Assembly: GCA_017590115.1 (NCBI GenBank)
Contig: JAGGNK010011003.1
Location: 3,487,899-3,551,898, forward strand
Origin: Montifringilla adamsi
Taxonomy: Eukaryota > Chordata > Aves > Passeriformes > Passeridae
Direction: 5' to 3'
Length of the DNA stretch: 64,000 nt
The translations under genes were made by a program, and so were the position numbers. The notes below the pieces were generated by a model, which did not search any database, was not told the DNA's origin, and saw nothing but the letters and a program-made list of their open reading frames with translations. Shown piece by piece: positions 10,311-21,475 of the stretch (position 1 is the stretch's first letter; the number at the start of each line of letters is the position of its first letter).

Positions 10311-13205
10311 GGTTATATTATCCCTTGCTGGCTTTTCTGTGGTTGATATGCTTCAGTAGAAGTGCAACGTGAACAAAGCACCACAGCTTTTTGCAGGCAA
10401 AATTTCCCAAAGAGGTGAAGATGTAGATGGCAAGAACAGCCCACCAGCATTGTCCATGCAATTTAGGATGGGAAAAATCCCAGCAAGCACCATGGGTCTT
10501 TTTCCAGAGACCCCGGTCTCTGCCCCACTGGGTTTGCACCTGCAGTATCAAGCCCACCTATCCTGGGTTTCCACAGGGGCAGACTTTATGACGCTGGAGA
10601 CATGCTGTCATCCCTAAGTCCTTCCTTCAAGTGGAGGCTGCTGCCACATTTATAGAACCTGAAAACCTCTCCTCCGTGCATCATTACTTTGTTGAGAGCG
10701 TTCTCAAGAAACTCATAGCAAAATGCAACGAGAAAGAATAACTTCATTATCTGTCTTCGCACCCCTTGACAGGCAAACCTTCCTCTTATTACAGAAACAC
10801 TTTTCCCCATGAATGGCCTGAGGCTCTACAAATTTGATTAAACACGGAACAACTGCTGAAGGATTCGTGCTCATCGAGAGCTGCTGCATCGCCTTGTTCA
10901 GCCAAGAGCCAGCCCCAAGCATGGGCTCCCCCCAGCACTACCAGTGGGCATGGGGAGGGCAGAGCTGCAGCTGAAGCCACGTGCCAGGGCCCCAGCACAG
11001 CTGGAGCTCCAGTGAGGAAAAGCAGCTCCACCCTGAGCAACCAGATCCAGCACTCCCCACTGTAAGAGCCACACAACCTTGGAAAACCACGCAGTCCACG
11101 CTACCTGTGTCCATCCTTCCCTCTTGACACTGCAGCACATCTTTCTTCTCACTCAGAGCATCTGGAGAGGAGTGGAACACTTGCTGGTGCCTCCCATTAT
11201 TCCTGCAGCAGAAAGGGTCACCCTGAATCTGGTGGTGTCACTGGTAACATCTCAAGTACCCAGCTTGTGGTTTCTTTCTTCCTGCTTCCCTCCCACAGCA
11301 CCCACAGCAAGGCTGATCCCTCATTACATGGAGAGCAGCTTTATCTCTGCTGATTGCATTAACCTAATAACACCTGCACAAAGCAATCACAAAAGAGACT
11401 GGAAGGTTTTGTGTTTGTTTGGGTTTTTAAACAAAGACCTTGTCCATGAAGTATTGATTAAATTAGAGGGTTAGATTAAGCAGTGGTTGAATCGAGTGCC
11501 AGAGCTTGGGGAGAGTCTATATGCAGAACGTTGTTACTGAAGACCTCGAGGGAACAGAGAGGGTTTGGGAACCCAGTGTGGATGAGAGGAGCACAGGATG
11601 CTCTTCAGAGGAGAGCAGGACAGGCAGGAGCAGCAGAGCTGAGGCAGAGGACACATCCCTCACTCTGCTGCTGGTTTCCTCCTCATAGCTACATCCATGC
11701 ACAGTTCAGCCACCCCATCCTTGAGCTTCCAAGCTTCATCCCCTAGGAAAATGGAACCCTGTAGGCTTTCCTTGATTTCAGCAGCTGGCAGGGATTAGGG
11801 TTAGGCACTTTTCTGCAGGGGATGCTCACCAGCTCTCCGTGGCACCTGGCTTCCAGCTGGGCTCAACTGTGACACATGGCAACTGCAGCTCAGGGACTCT
11901 GATTGCCACAGTGCAGGAGCTCCTGTGCACCTTCCACAAGTGCCATTAGGAGATGTTAAAGAAGCTTTGCCAGCCATGACCCTGAGAACTTGCTGCTTCT
12001 GTTTTTTATCTGTCCTTGAGAAAATTCTGCTCCTGCATCAGAGATGGAAGTTACATCATCTGGGTGTGCAGCGAACTGTTTGTTGTGGTTATCAGCATCT
12101 CTTTTTCTCTGGAAGAGCCAGCCTCACTTTGATAAGATTGTCACCAGAAGACAAAAAAGGAGCATCTTTTCAGCTGATGCAAGTTGGCAGATCCCAATTG
12201 AAGTCAATGGATTGATTTTACCTTCCATTATCCAAGTACCTCACTGGAAACTGTAACATCCAGACGAAGAAATTCTCTAAGAATTTATCATTTCTGATAA
12301 AGCGAGAAATCAAGGGAGGTTTTGAGCTTTATGATCAAATTAATATTGACACCTCTGTGCTTTACAGAAGGCTGCAAAGGCAGCAGCACAGGCTCTCCTG
12401 CACTTCCCAGCCTGCCCAAGGCTCAGCTCTCCTGCGATAGCGCTCCTGGAAGGGGAGGATTTAGAAAATCCCTTGGGCTAACCAGCAGCTTTACCATTAA
12501 TCCCAAGAGACCCAGGAAAACATGTAATGTAACATTAGCACTTGTAATTCTGCAAAAAACAAGCGCTGGCCTGACCTTGGCTGGAAGGACAGGGTAGCTC
12601 CTGCCTACAGCCCTGCCTGGGAAGGTGCAGCTCCAGTCCTGGCTGCCTTCTCCTCCTCCAGGCAGAGATCCTGGTGCTCCTGCCACCCCTGACACCCAGC
12701 CAGGCCAGGCACAACAGGGAGGCAAAGCCCCAGGCTGCCCATGGAGCTGCTCCACACCTGGGATGCTGGTGTACAGTTATTCTGCTTAGCAATAAAAAAA
12801 AAAGCAAGATAATGGATGCAGATAACTGGGATTTAATATTTCTGTAGCCCATTTCCCGTTTACCTTTGAACAGCCATGTTGCAATTAGGGGCTGGGCATA
12901 AAGCCCTTCTTTGTCAGCAGGTGTCTCCAAGAAATGTGTGACTGATGACCATGTCTGGGTTCTGCCATGACAGCCCTGACAGCTTAAAAAAGGAGTGGAA
13001 AAGCTGCTTGTGCTTTTATGGATATCTGTTACCAAAGCAAGCCATTTCAGGCCCGTTATAGAAAGTTGTTTTCCTGAGGTTTCTTCTGAAAGAATGGCTG
13101 CCCCCCAGGTTTTAGGCAGATGCGTGTGGAAATGAGGATGAAAGCAGATGGTGGGTGATGACAGGAGCTGTGAGGGACTCCAGCGTGTCCTCATGCACAG
13201 CCACT
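10311..13205. other. Unique non-coding DNA, no gene seen
   Basis: No transposon is recognised. AT-richer patches occur at about 11320-11480, 12240-12370, 12470-12560 and 12780-12890; the second and third could be conserved. GTGACACATGGCAAC at 11870-11884 is a weak X-box-like match. A 219-codon minus frame at 12535-13194 has no domain and is not credible as a gene. Confidence 0.55.
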
Positions 13206-13276
13206 GATGCTTTGAGAGGTACCTGCTGCAGCATGGGCCTGGCCAGATGCTTTGAGATGTACCTTCTCCAGCCTGG
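13206..13276. repeat. 40-bp tandem duplication
   Basis: The segment starting GATGCTTTGAGAGGTACC at 13206 is repeated from 13246 as GATGCTTTGAGATGTACC. The second copy diverges after about 30 bp. It is a small local duplication with no coding implication. Confidence 0.7.
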
Positions 13277-13439
13277 AGTTATCCTTTGGGGTGTCAGCAT
13301 CATACCTGCATCCTCCAGGCAGATCTGCCCACCCAAATCCTGACTGATCCGCTGGGCCCCACAGCCCAAAGAGGGCAGGAAGGCGGGCACACACCCACAT
13401 CTGCCCAGCTAAACCAGGGCAGCCTGGCAAAGGGAAAGA
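13277..13439. other. Unique non-coding DNA
   Basis: Nothing recognisable lies between the 40-bp duplication and the CpG-bearing block. Confidence 0.45.
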
Positions 13440-13705
13440 GCTGCTTCCTAAAGGACAGGAGCAGCGAGCGAACTCAGGGCTGCTCGAGTCTCGGCGCTGC
13501 TGTCGGAGTGTAAACGTATCTGACAGGCAGCAGGCGGTGCCAGCCGGGGCTGGAGCGCCCGGGATTCCCCATCCAACACATTAAAGTCAGCAAGAGGCCA
13601 GAGGCTGACACGGCACTGCCTGGGGCCAGCGCTGCCCTGCAGGCGATGGCGGTGGGTGAACCCTCTCCGTGCTCCCGCTGCAGGGAGCTGCCGAGCGGGG
13701 CTGCC
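13440..13705. other. CpG-bearing block upstream of the minisatellite
   Basis: CpGs are clearly more frequent here than in surrounding DNA. An ATG at 13646 sits in a strong Kozak context (GCGATGG). It opens a 20-odd codon frame that runs without a stop into the first CAGGTGAGC of the 15-bp array. This is compatible with a promoter-proximal exon, but nothing else supports transcription, and GC-rich DNA beside a minisatellite commonly looks like this. Confidence 0.25.
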
Positions 13706-14450
13706 TGTGAGCCCTGCCCAGGTGAGCCCAGCCCAGGTGAGCCCTGCCCAGGTGAGCCCAACCCGGGTGAGCCCAGCCCGGGTGAGCCCTGCCCAGGTGA
13801 GCCCAGCCCAGGTGAGCCCTGCCGAGGTGAGCCCAGCCCAGGTGAGCCCAGCCCGGGTGAGCCCAGCCCAGGTGAGCCCTGCCGAGGTGAGCCCCAGCCT
13901 GGGTGAGCCCAGCCCAAGTGAGCCCAGCCCAGGTGAGCCCTGCCCAGGTGAGCCCTGCCGAGGTGAGCCCTGCCGAGGTGAGCCCTGCCCAGGTAAACCC
14001 TGCCCAGGTGAGCCCTGCCCAGGTGCAGCCCTTTTCCAGGTGCAGCCCCTGCCCAGGTGAGCCATGCCCAGGTGCAGCCCCTGCCCACCCCTCATCCTGC
14101 CCATGTGAGCCCACCCCAGGTGCTGCCCCTGCCCAGGTGAGCCCTGCCCAGGTGCAGCCCAGCCCAGGTAAACCCTGCCCAGGTGAGCCCAGCCCAGATG
14201 AGCCCAGCCCAGGTGAGCCCGGCTGAGGTGAGCCCTGCCCAGGTGAGCCCTGCCCAGGTGAGCCCTTTTCCAGGTGCTGCCCCTGCCCAGGTGCAGCCCC
14301 TGCCCAGGTGAGCCATGCCCAGGTGCAGCCCCTGCCCACCCCTCATCCTGCCCATGTGAGCCCACCCCAGGTGCTGCCCCTGCCCAGGTGAGCCCTGCCC
14401 AGGTGCAGCCCATACCCAGGTGAGCCCCTGCCCACCCCTGCCCTGCCCAG
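13706..14450. repeat. 15-bp minisatellite of splice-donor-like units
   Basis: Roughly 45-50 head-to-tail copies of a 15-bp unit, consensus GTGAGCCCAGCCCAG, with CAGCCC, CTGCCC and CTGCCG variants. Each junction reads CCCAG|GTGAGC, close to the vertebrate 5' splice-site consensus on the plus strand. Since 15 is divisible by three, long stop-free frames exist on both strands, including 395 codons on the minus strand. These frames encode only GSPGL-type low-complexity and are not genes. A block of about 100 bp near 14054-14161 recurs at 14305-14412, showing higher-order duplication. Confidence 0.95.
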
Positions 14451-16052
14451 GCACAAAGGCACTGAGCTCCATCCCAGTGCTGATCTCTGCCTTGCTCCTG
14501 CCCCCCGTGCGCAGCTGGATTTCTTCCGGGAAGACACAAGAAGGGACAGGCAGGGATTCTCCAAAGGCAGATCTTCCTCCCAGCCCCTCTCCCTGGTGCT
14601 GAGGTCCAGGAGCAACTTCCGAATGCTGGAGGCACCGTTCCTGCAGCACCACTGAGAGAGGCATCTAACGAAGGTCTGGGAGCACACAGAGCTCCTGTGC
14701 CACCTCAGCCATTGAGGCACACATCTGTCATCTGGAAGCTGCTTTCCTTGCTGGTGCAGCAACTGATAAGTTGCCTGGAGCAAAGAATCTGCTCCCTGTG
14801 TTGGTGAGGATGGCAGGTGAAATATTCAGAGACAAGGAGCCAAGAGCTTTCTTCAGAAATGGTCCTCTTGGGCCAGGCTGGAGACAGCTGGTGACATGGA
14901 AAAACCTGTGTTACATCCCTCTTTCTGTGGCTCATTAAAGGGCCTCTTCCAGCCTGGCACTGACACCAGCACTGCATTCCCATTTTAACACAGATGCCAG
15001 TTTGTAATCTTGCTGCCTGGCCTGGAACCACGCTCCTCTTCTTTGTGATTTGAAAGGAGAATAATGTTTTATACCAACTTCCCATTTTTGTTTCAAGGGT
15101 ATTAAGAAATGAAACATTAATGGAATGTAGAAAATGAGCCGAGCGTTCAGCTACTATTCACCAAATTGTTCCTGTTCATCCCTGGGAAAGGAGGGAAAAA
15201 TAGGAGCAGGAATAAAACTGTGCCTAGAAACATCCCATTTCTCCAATGCATGCATGGCTGACAGCCACTAAGCACAAATGAATAAATATTTTATGTGCTT
15301 TAATTTCCTCATCTACGAGCTGATGTTCTGAGCCTTTCTTTGCTTTATTTTGCTACTTCATAAATGTTAAAAACGTTTATCCTCTTATTCTTTCCAACAA
15401 AAGTAAGACTTTTTCCAGTCTCTACTCCTGTTCCAGTTGCTTTCATCTCTTTATTAGCATAGTAAAATAGCACATCACCTGCAGGTTTCTCCCTCCAGTA
15501 ATTTCTCCTTTCTATTTTTTCCCACCTTCCTTCCTTTGGTCGCCTTATCATCACCTGCTCTCCCATCTCTATTATTCAGCAACCACGGTGTTTGCAGGTT
15601 GGTTTTTTTTTTTTGTCCCAGCTGCTCATTGAACCCTACAGTCTATTGAGATGCAGCTTGGATTTCTCTTGTGTTTATTTCATTTCCCTTTTTATTATTA
15701 TCATCTCCTCTTCCTTACTCTGCCATCCCACATGGCTCTCCTCCCTGTTCCCTGCGTGCTGCAGCCAGGGATGCTGGGATGTCTCAGGGCTGCCATCCTT
15801 CTTCCCTTGGCATTTTCCATCTTCCTTCTCTCAAACCCCCCTCTGTTTCTGCAAAATTCCCACTTCCATATTCCTTAAGAGCCAAAATCTGCTGCCCTCA
15901 CCTGGGTCTGATTGGGGTCTGGACCAAATCCTGCTCTCCTGGAAGGGAGCTGCCATCCACAGCATCCCACCCATCCTTCTGGGAAGAATTTGAGCTGCCC
16001 CAGAAGCCTCAAAGAGCTGGCAGGCAGCTCTGTGATGATGCAGTGATGAAGC
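14451..16052. other. Unique non-coding DNA, AT- and pyrimidine-rich parts
   Basis: About 15100-15400 is AT-rich and could include a conserved block. About 15400-15900 is strongly pyrimidine-biased on the plus strand, with an uninterrupted T run near 15602. No exon or transposon is recognised. Confidence 0.5.
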
Positions 16053-16094
16053 AAAAAAAAAAAAAAACCAAAAAAAAAAAAACCAAAAAAAAAA
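16053..16094 (+). repeat. Interrupted poly(A) tract
   Basis: Three A runs of 15, 13 and 10 bases are separated by CC dinucleotides. There is no AATAAA signal or recognisable retroposed body upstream, so this is best called simple sequence and not a retrogene tail. Confidence 0.85.
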
Positions 16095-16659
16095 CCTCCC
16101 TGCAATTAAAAGCTTAATCCCTCTGAAATGGAGCAGCCACAGGAAAAGGGGCAGGCAGGTGAGGATGGATGTCACTGCACAGGAAAGCGATAATGGAGAA
16201 CAGAGAAAGGTGAGCAAGAACAAAGATTAATCACAGGCAGAGTTCAATGGGAAGGTTTTAAGGTGAGGTAAGATAAGTGGAAGTGTCTCCTGAAATGGAT
16301 AATTGTCAGGAATTTGGAGAATTACCAGTGCTGGATGTGTGCTGGAGAGCCAGGGCTGCATTAGCCTTTCCTGGTGATTTGCTAAATTTATTCTTCTGTG
16401 ATTCCTAACAAAATTCAAAGCTCATCAGCACCCGGTGGGTTATTTCCATTTATCTGCTTTAGAAGTGGTTTTAAAAAACCTCAGATACTTTTAATTAGCT
16501 TTAAATTCCTCTGTTCTTTCCCTCAACCTGTGATTACTGTTTAACCCAACTCTATCGTCTTCCCTCCCTCCTCTGGGCAAAGAAATTCCTGTTTCCTTCA
16601 AACCAGCCACTGCTGCTCAAAGCCCTGCAGTTGGGTTCTGGGAAGAGCTTTTGCTTTGT
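16095..16659. other. AT-rich unique DNA, possible conserved block
   Basis: About 16440-16560 is AT-rich with TTTTAATTAGC and TTTAAATTCC. It is unique in this window. It might be a conserved element, but evidence is limited to composition. Confidence 0.3.
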
Positions 16660-16990
16660 CTGTCACGACCGGAGGGGAGCTCACGATGTGAGCTCTCCTC
16701 GGCTCCTCCCAAAGCGGAGCAGCAGCAGGGGAGGATATTTCGGGAGACCCTTCCCCACTTCCCCGGGGGGCTGAATCTCTCGGCAGGATGAGCAGCAGCA
16801 CCTCGGCAGCGCTCGGAGCTGCCTGCTGCGAGTTAACCCGGTGCGCTGCAATCTGCAGAGGTGTCACCAGCGGCAGGAGCGCTCCTGCAGCCCGGGCAGT
16901 GCCCGATGTGCCAGGCTGCTCCTGCCCACCGAGCCCCAGCGGGACCCGCAGCCCTTCCCACCACCCCGGGCTCCAGCCTGCTGCTTCACA
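16660..16990. other. CpG-enriched block
   Basis: CpGs are moderately dense (CACGACCGG, CCTCGGC, GGCAGCGCTCGG) across about 330 bp. There is no clear TATA box, initiator or downstream exon. It could be a weak CpG island or simply GC-rich avian DNA. Confidence 0.3.
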
Positions 16991-19579
16991 TGGGTGACTC
17001 ACTGGAAGTGAACCCACTCATTTTGACAGGATCTGGAATTTCAGGGCCCTCTGAGACCTCAACCTCGATCCCCAGCCCTAAAACAGAGAGTTTCTGGCAT
17101 GCTGCAGAGGCACAGGAACTCACAGCAGCCCACCTGCCTCCCTGCACAGACTCCTATCCGTGCCTGGCCTGTGTGCCTGAGCCAGAAAACCATCACAGTC
17201 TGCATGGGATTGAGATCAAAGCTGCCCAGCGGTGCCGATTACTGACTATTTTTAATTCCAGGAGTGGTGTGTGTCTCTGTGCTGACCTGCGAGCGCTGTC
17301 AGTTTGCAGGGAAGTCAAATCCGATTAGCACAGAAAATATGCAGGGAGGGTAACATGGTGTGAACTGACATAACACGTGTTGGTAGAGGTGCCATCCTGG
17401 GCTTGTCTGTTTTCTGGCTGTTATAAATCCCACAGCAGCAAAGAGACACATCCAATGGCGATTATTCACCATACGCCCTTCAGCTTGAAACACATTTTCC
17501 AGGAGACTCCTAGATAGGAAATTTCCTTAAAAACGAGCATGCCTTTTCACAGGTGGGGTTTGCACCCTCTCTGCCCTGTGGGAGCAGTTCAAACTGTGCC
17601 AGCTCCAGTGAGGATGGCATAGGGAGCCCTCCTGCACACCGGGATCAGGTCCCTCTCCATCCCCAGGGAGCTGTGGTGACCCTGGAGGAGCAGCCCACAA
17701 GGGCTGGGATAGGCAGAGATGAGGACAAAAGGGTTCAAAAGCCACAGAAAAGAGGCAGGGAAAAGGCACAGAGGCAGCACAGAGCCTCAGCAGGCTGCAC
17801 GGAGATCTGCCTACCGAGGCACCTCTGCGGCCCCGCCGCTCACGCAGCCAGGCCAATTAATGATCCCAATCAATAATCCTGACCCAGAAATTTCAGACAG
17901 GAGCTACAAGCAGAGCGAGGTCTCCCCAGAGGCAGCCTGGCAGGCAGGATCTCTCAGCCAATTTTCCCGGGTCCTTCCCTGGACTTTGGGCTGCGGGATC
18001 AGCAGTTTAAAGAGCTCTCCCAGCTCCTCTGGGGTAAGTGACATCACTGACATGTTTGATAATCACCGGTAATTGCCCCTGCATCGCGCTGGGCAGCTGG
18101 AGGTGGAGCACGCTGAGCTGGACTGGAAAGCACACCCGGATCTCCGGGATGCGCTTTTAAATCCTGATGGGAACCGGAGGAGACGGGCGGTGCTGGGCTC
18201 AGCACGGCGGGGAGCAGCATCCTCTCCCTCCCCATCCTCAGAGCATTCACAGTGACAACAGCGATTTTGCGACCCCAGAACAAATGATACCGGCTAATGC
18301 AGAGGCAGCTCGCTTCCCCTCTGAGTAATTGCCTTCCCGATGCTTGGAAAAGGCTGCGGGTGACATGTTCATCCAGGAGGGCAAACAGGTTCCCAGCGTG
18401 CTGACAGGGCACGGGCGAGCTCCAAATTTTGCCAGAGAGAGAACCTAGCCCTCACCTGGTGGGATTTAAAGCCTGAGGGGTGATCACCAAAGTGGGAAAA
18501 GTTAGTGTGTTTCACTAGCAGGTGTGTTTCACTACACCCCCAGATGCTCTGGTGTGAACTCTGGTGGAGTTACTGAACCTGGGATGAGCCACGTGGGGAG
18601 AGCAGAGGAGAGGGGAAATGGAAGATGCACTTTGTGTTGGAGGGTTTAAGGGTGAATACAATAAAATCCGTCTTTCAGCGTGGAAAAATAGGGGCAAAAC
18701 GTGCAAAAAGAGAGGTCTGTAAAAAAAAAAGATCAGCTAGGGAAGCTGTTGCAGGGAAAGGGAAGGGGGCAGGTGGCTGAGGCCAGGCTGAGGGCAAGGG
18801 GATGAGCTGTACTGTGGTTTTGAGAGACATCCTCAGCAGCTGTGTGAGGGCATTTCTGTCCACCGAATCTGTGCTCTGCTTTGAAAATTTAAAATCTTTT
18901 CAAGATGAGAGAAGCACTCCCTCCTCAGAGAAGGCTTTTATTGACCCAGCAGATCCAAAGCTGAGCGCATTGTAATGTCAGAAGCAGTTTCATCCTCACG
19001 GTCAGTCCCTCAGCAGGGCTGTGGCTCTGTCCATGTCCTGCACAGCCACTCCCACTCCTGGCACCTGTGGCATCCTTGGAGATGCTCCACACCCCAGAGG
19101 TGTGGGCACTCTGTGAGGATCCAGGAGCCAGGAGAGAAGGGGTTAAATGCCTCCCTCCCCACGACCACACCTGGGAGGAATTTGTTCCTTCTGAAAGGTT
19201 GAGGACAGGGAGGGAGATCTTCAAAGTTCCTCCACAAGCCACTGAAGCTGAATTTTAATGGCGAAGACAACAAAAAAAATATGAAAGCGAACAGAACAAA
19301 CAAGAATAAATTATTTATGAGGATGAAAGTGAAGAAAGGGAAGTTAAGCGAAACAAAGGGAACCACGCATTTCCCACAGCTGAGGTAGCATGATCAAAGC
19401 TCTCAGGAAACCAAAGCCGATCGCTCGCGCCCGCCGTGGCGATAACACCCAGGCTTTGATAGCGCACAGCGCTCACAGCCAGGCTCCCCTGTGCTCCCTT
19501 GGAGCTTGGAGGGCTCCTCTGCCACCTCTACCCAGCCAGGGGATGCCTGTCACCTCCAGGGAACAAGCTGGAGCAGAGG
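16991..19579. other. Unique non-coding DNA, no gene seen
   Basis: AT-rich islands occur at about 17850-17900 (CCAATTAATGATCCC) and 18225-18340, the latter with retained CpGs. A ten-A run lies at 18721. An AT-rich purine-biased stretch covers 19255-19350. No transposon or exon is recognised. Confidence 0.5.
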
Positions 19580-19635
19580 AAGGGACCTTAAAGCTCGTCT
19601 TGTTCCAACCTTCCACAGGCCAGGCTGCTCCAAGG
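19580..19635 (-). mobile_element. CR1 LINE 3'-end fragment
   Basis: AGGGACCTTAAAGCTCGTCT followed by TGTTCCAACC and, further on, GCCAGGCTGCTCCAAG is the reverse complement of the avian CR1 3' end. It lies in antisense orientation here. The fragment is short and its terminal tail repeat is missing on the left. Confidence 0.65.
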
Positions 19636-20790
19636 TTGGGCTGGAGGGAGCTGTGCCTCCCTGTCACTTCACTGCTCAAATAATCTCCTCTTATGGGTAA
19701 ATGAAAGACAAACCATGGCACGCCCAGGGAAACATCTTCTTCTTAAATATTTCAGAGCTGTTAACCTCTCTCCACACTCATCGTCATCTAGCAGGTAATT
19801 GAAATGGCTTTGCCTAAGCAGAATTTTTCGGAGATCAATTATTTACTTCCAGCAGAAGGGTCTGGTTTCAAGCTTGTTTACGATGCAGCTGTTGCTACCG
19901 CTGGTTCCTCAGCCTTGTTTATCCCTAAGCAGATAAAAGCTGGCTGATTGGAGATAAAGTTCTTGATTTTCCCAAAGTGCCTGATGGATCTTGTTGGCCA
20001 CACTTGGAAATTGGGATGCAATGCCTTCATTACGCTGTTGTCTTCCCTCAATTGCTGTTCTGCAAATAAGCAACAGGACGGTGGAATAAGCAAAGAAGAG
20101 CTGGTGTGGAGACAGGAAAATCCACTCTGATGTCTCACTCTGAAGAGCAGCAGCCATGGATGCACGAGGATGTGCTTCTCTTCCCTGGGGAAACCCAATA
20201 TCCCCAGCTGGGAATCTCCCTGGCCCTGGAGTTGCCTCCACCTTTGCTGCCCCAAAGCAAATGGGGAATGTGGGAAGTCTGCCTGGGAGGGAGGGTGAAG
20301 TGAGAACAGATCTTTCACTCTTCCCATGAATAATGTAATTACCAAGCAAGGCCAGCATGGGGAGGGTGAACTGCATCGTGTATCAGGGCCAGGGAACAGC
20401 ATGGGGGTTGAGGAGGGGGCTGGAGAGGCTGTGGCTGCTCTGCTCCTGGGCTTGCCGTGCTGCAAACAAGCCGTATTTGACCATATAAATGGTCTTATTC
20501 AAAGAGGAGAATTAAGGTAATAACCATTCTCCAGGAAGGAAAAGGAATTCAATTTCAAAGCCAAATTAAACAAAGCTTCCAATTAGAGCAGATAATGTTT
20601 GCAGTGAGCTGAATGGCCTTTCTTCCAGCTCAGCCTGAGTTTAATTTTTCTAATCGGCTCTATTTTGCACCTCGGTTACTTCAAGGTGGCCAATTTCTTA
20701 GGAATTGGCAGATATTGACTGAGGATGCTGGGCTCAGAATTGGGGCTTTTTTCCCTCCAGCGTCGAAGTCTTTGATCGCTCACATACTGC
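19636..20790. other. Unique non-coding DNA
   Basis: About 19740-20080 and 20470-20720 are AT-richer and free of recognised repeats. Nothing supports an exon. The sequence leads directly into the minisatellite block. Confidence 0.5.
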
Positions 20791-21475
20791 TGGCACCCAG
20801 CTGGGCTTCCAAAACCAAACCCAGGCTGGGATCCAGGCACCAAACCCGGGCTGGGCTTCCAAAACCAAACCCAGGCTGGGATGCAGGCACCAAACCCGGG
20901 CTGGGATTCCAAAATCAAACCCAGGCTGGGATCCAGGCACCAAACCCAGGCTGGGCTTCCAAAACCAAACCCAGGCTGGGATCCAGGCACCAAACCCAGG
21001 CTGGGATCCAGGCACCAAACCCGGGCTGGGCTTCCAAAACCAAACCCAGGCTGGGATCTGAGCACCATCCCCCAAATCCAGCTGGGATCCCAGCACCATT
21101 CCCCAGCTGGGCTTCCAGCACCAAATCCAGGCTGGGCTCCCAGTGCCTGCACCCAGCTGGGATCCCAACACCAGACCCTGGACAGGATGCCAATGCTGGA
21201 ACCTAGCTGGGCTTCCAACACCAGCCCGCAGCTGGGATCCCAATGATGGCACCCATCTTGGCTTCCAGCACCAAATCCTGGCTGGGATCCCAACACCAGA
21301 CCCTGGAGAGGATCCCAATGATGGCACCCATCTTGGCTTCCAGCACCAAACCCTGGCTGGGCTTCCAGAACCAGACCCAGACTGGGATCCTGATGGTGGC
21401 ACCCAGCTGGGCTTCCAACACCAGACCTTGGCTGGCATCCCCACACTGGCACCCAGCTGGGATCTCAGTGGTCCT
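20791..21475. repeat. 25-bp minisatellite with 50-bp dimer structure
   Basis: Two related 25-bp units alternate: CTGGGCTTCCAAAACCAAAC plus CCAGG, and CTGGGATCCAGGCACCAAAC plus CCGGG. They form a 50-bp higher-order unit from 20791 to about 21050. To the right the units become divergent (25-31 bp) but keep CTGGGATCC or CTGGGCTTCC starts. Frames of 197-351 codons through it are by-products of the absence of stops in the unit. Confidence 0.95.

Noticed and set aside
12535..13194. 219-codon minus-strand frame
   Set aside because: No domain, mixed low-quality composition, crosses an AT-rich block with an A run. Expected by chance in GC-rich vertebrate DNA.
13448..14635. 395-codon minus-strand open frame
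   Set aside because: It is mostly the 15-bp minisatellite read through. Overlapping long frames exist in other phases of the same DNA, and the product is GSPGL/GLTWA low complexity.
15831..16223. Minus-strand frame with phenylalanine-rich segment
   Set aside because: It results from the interrupted poly(A) tract at 16053-16094.
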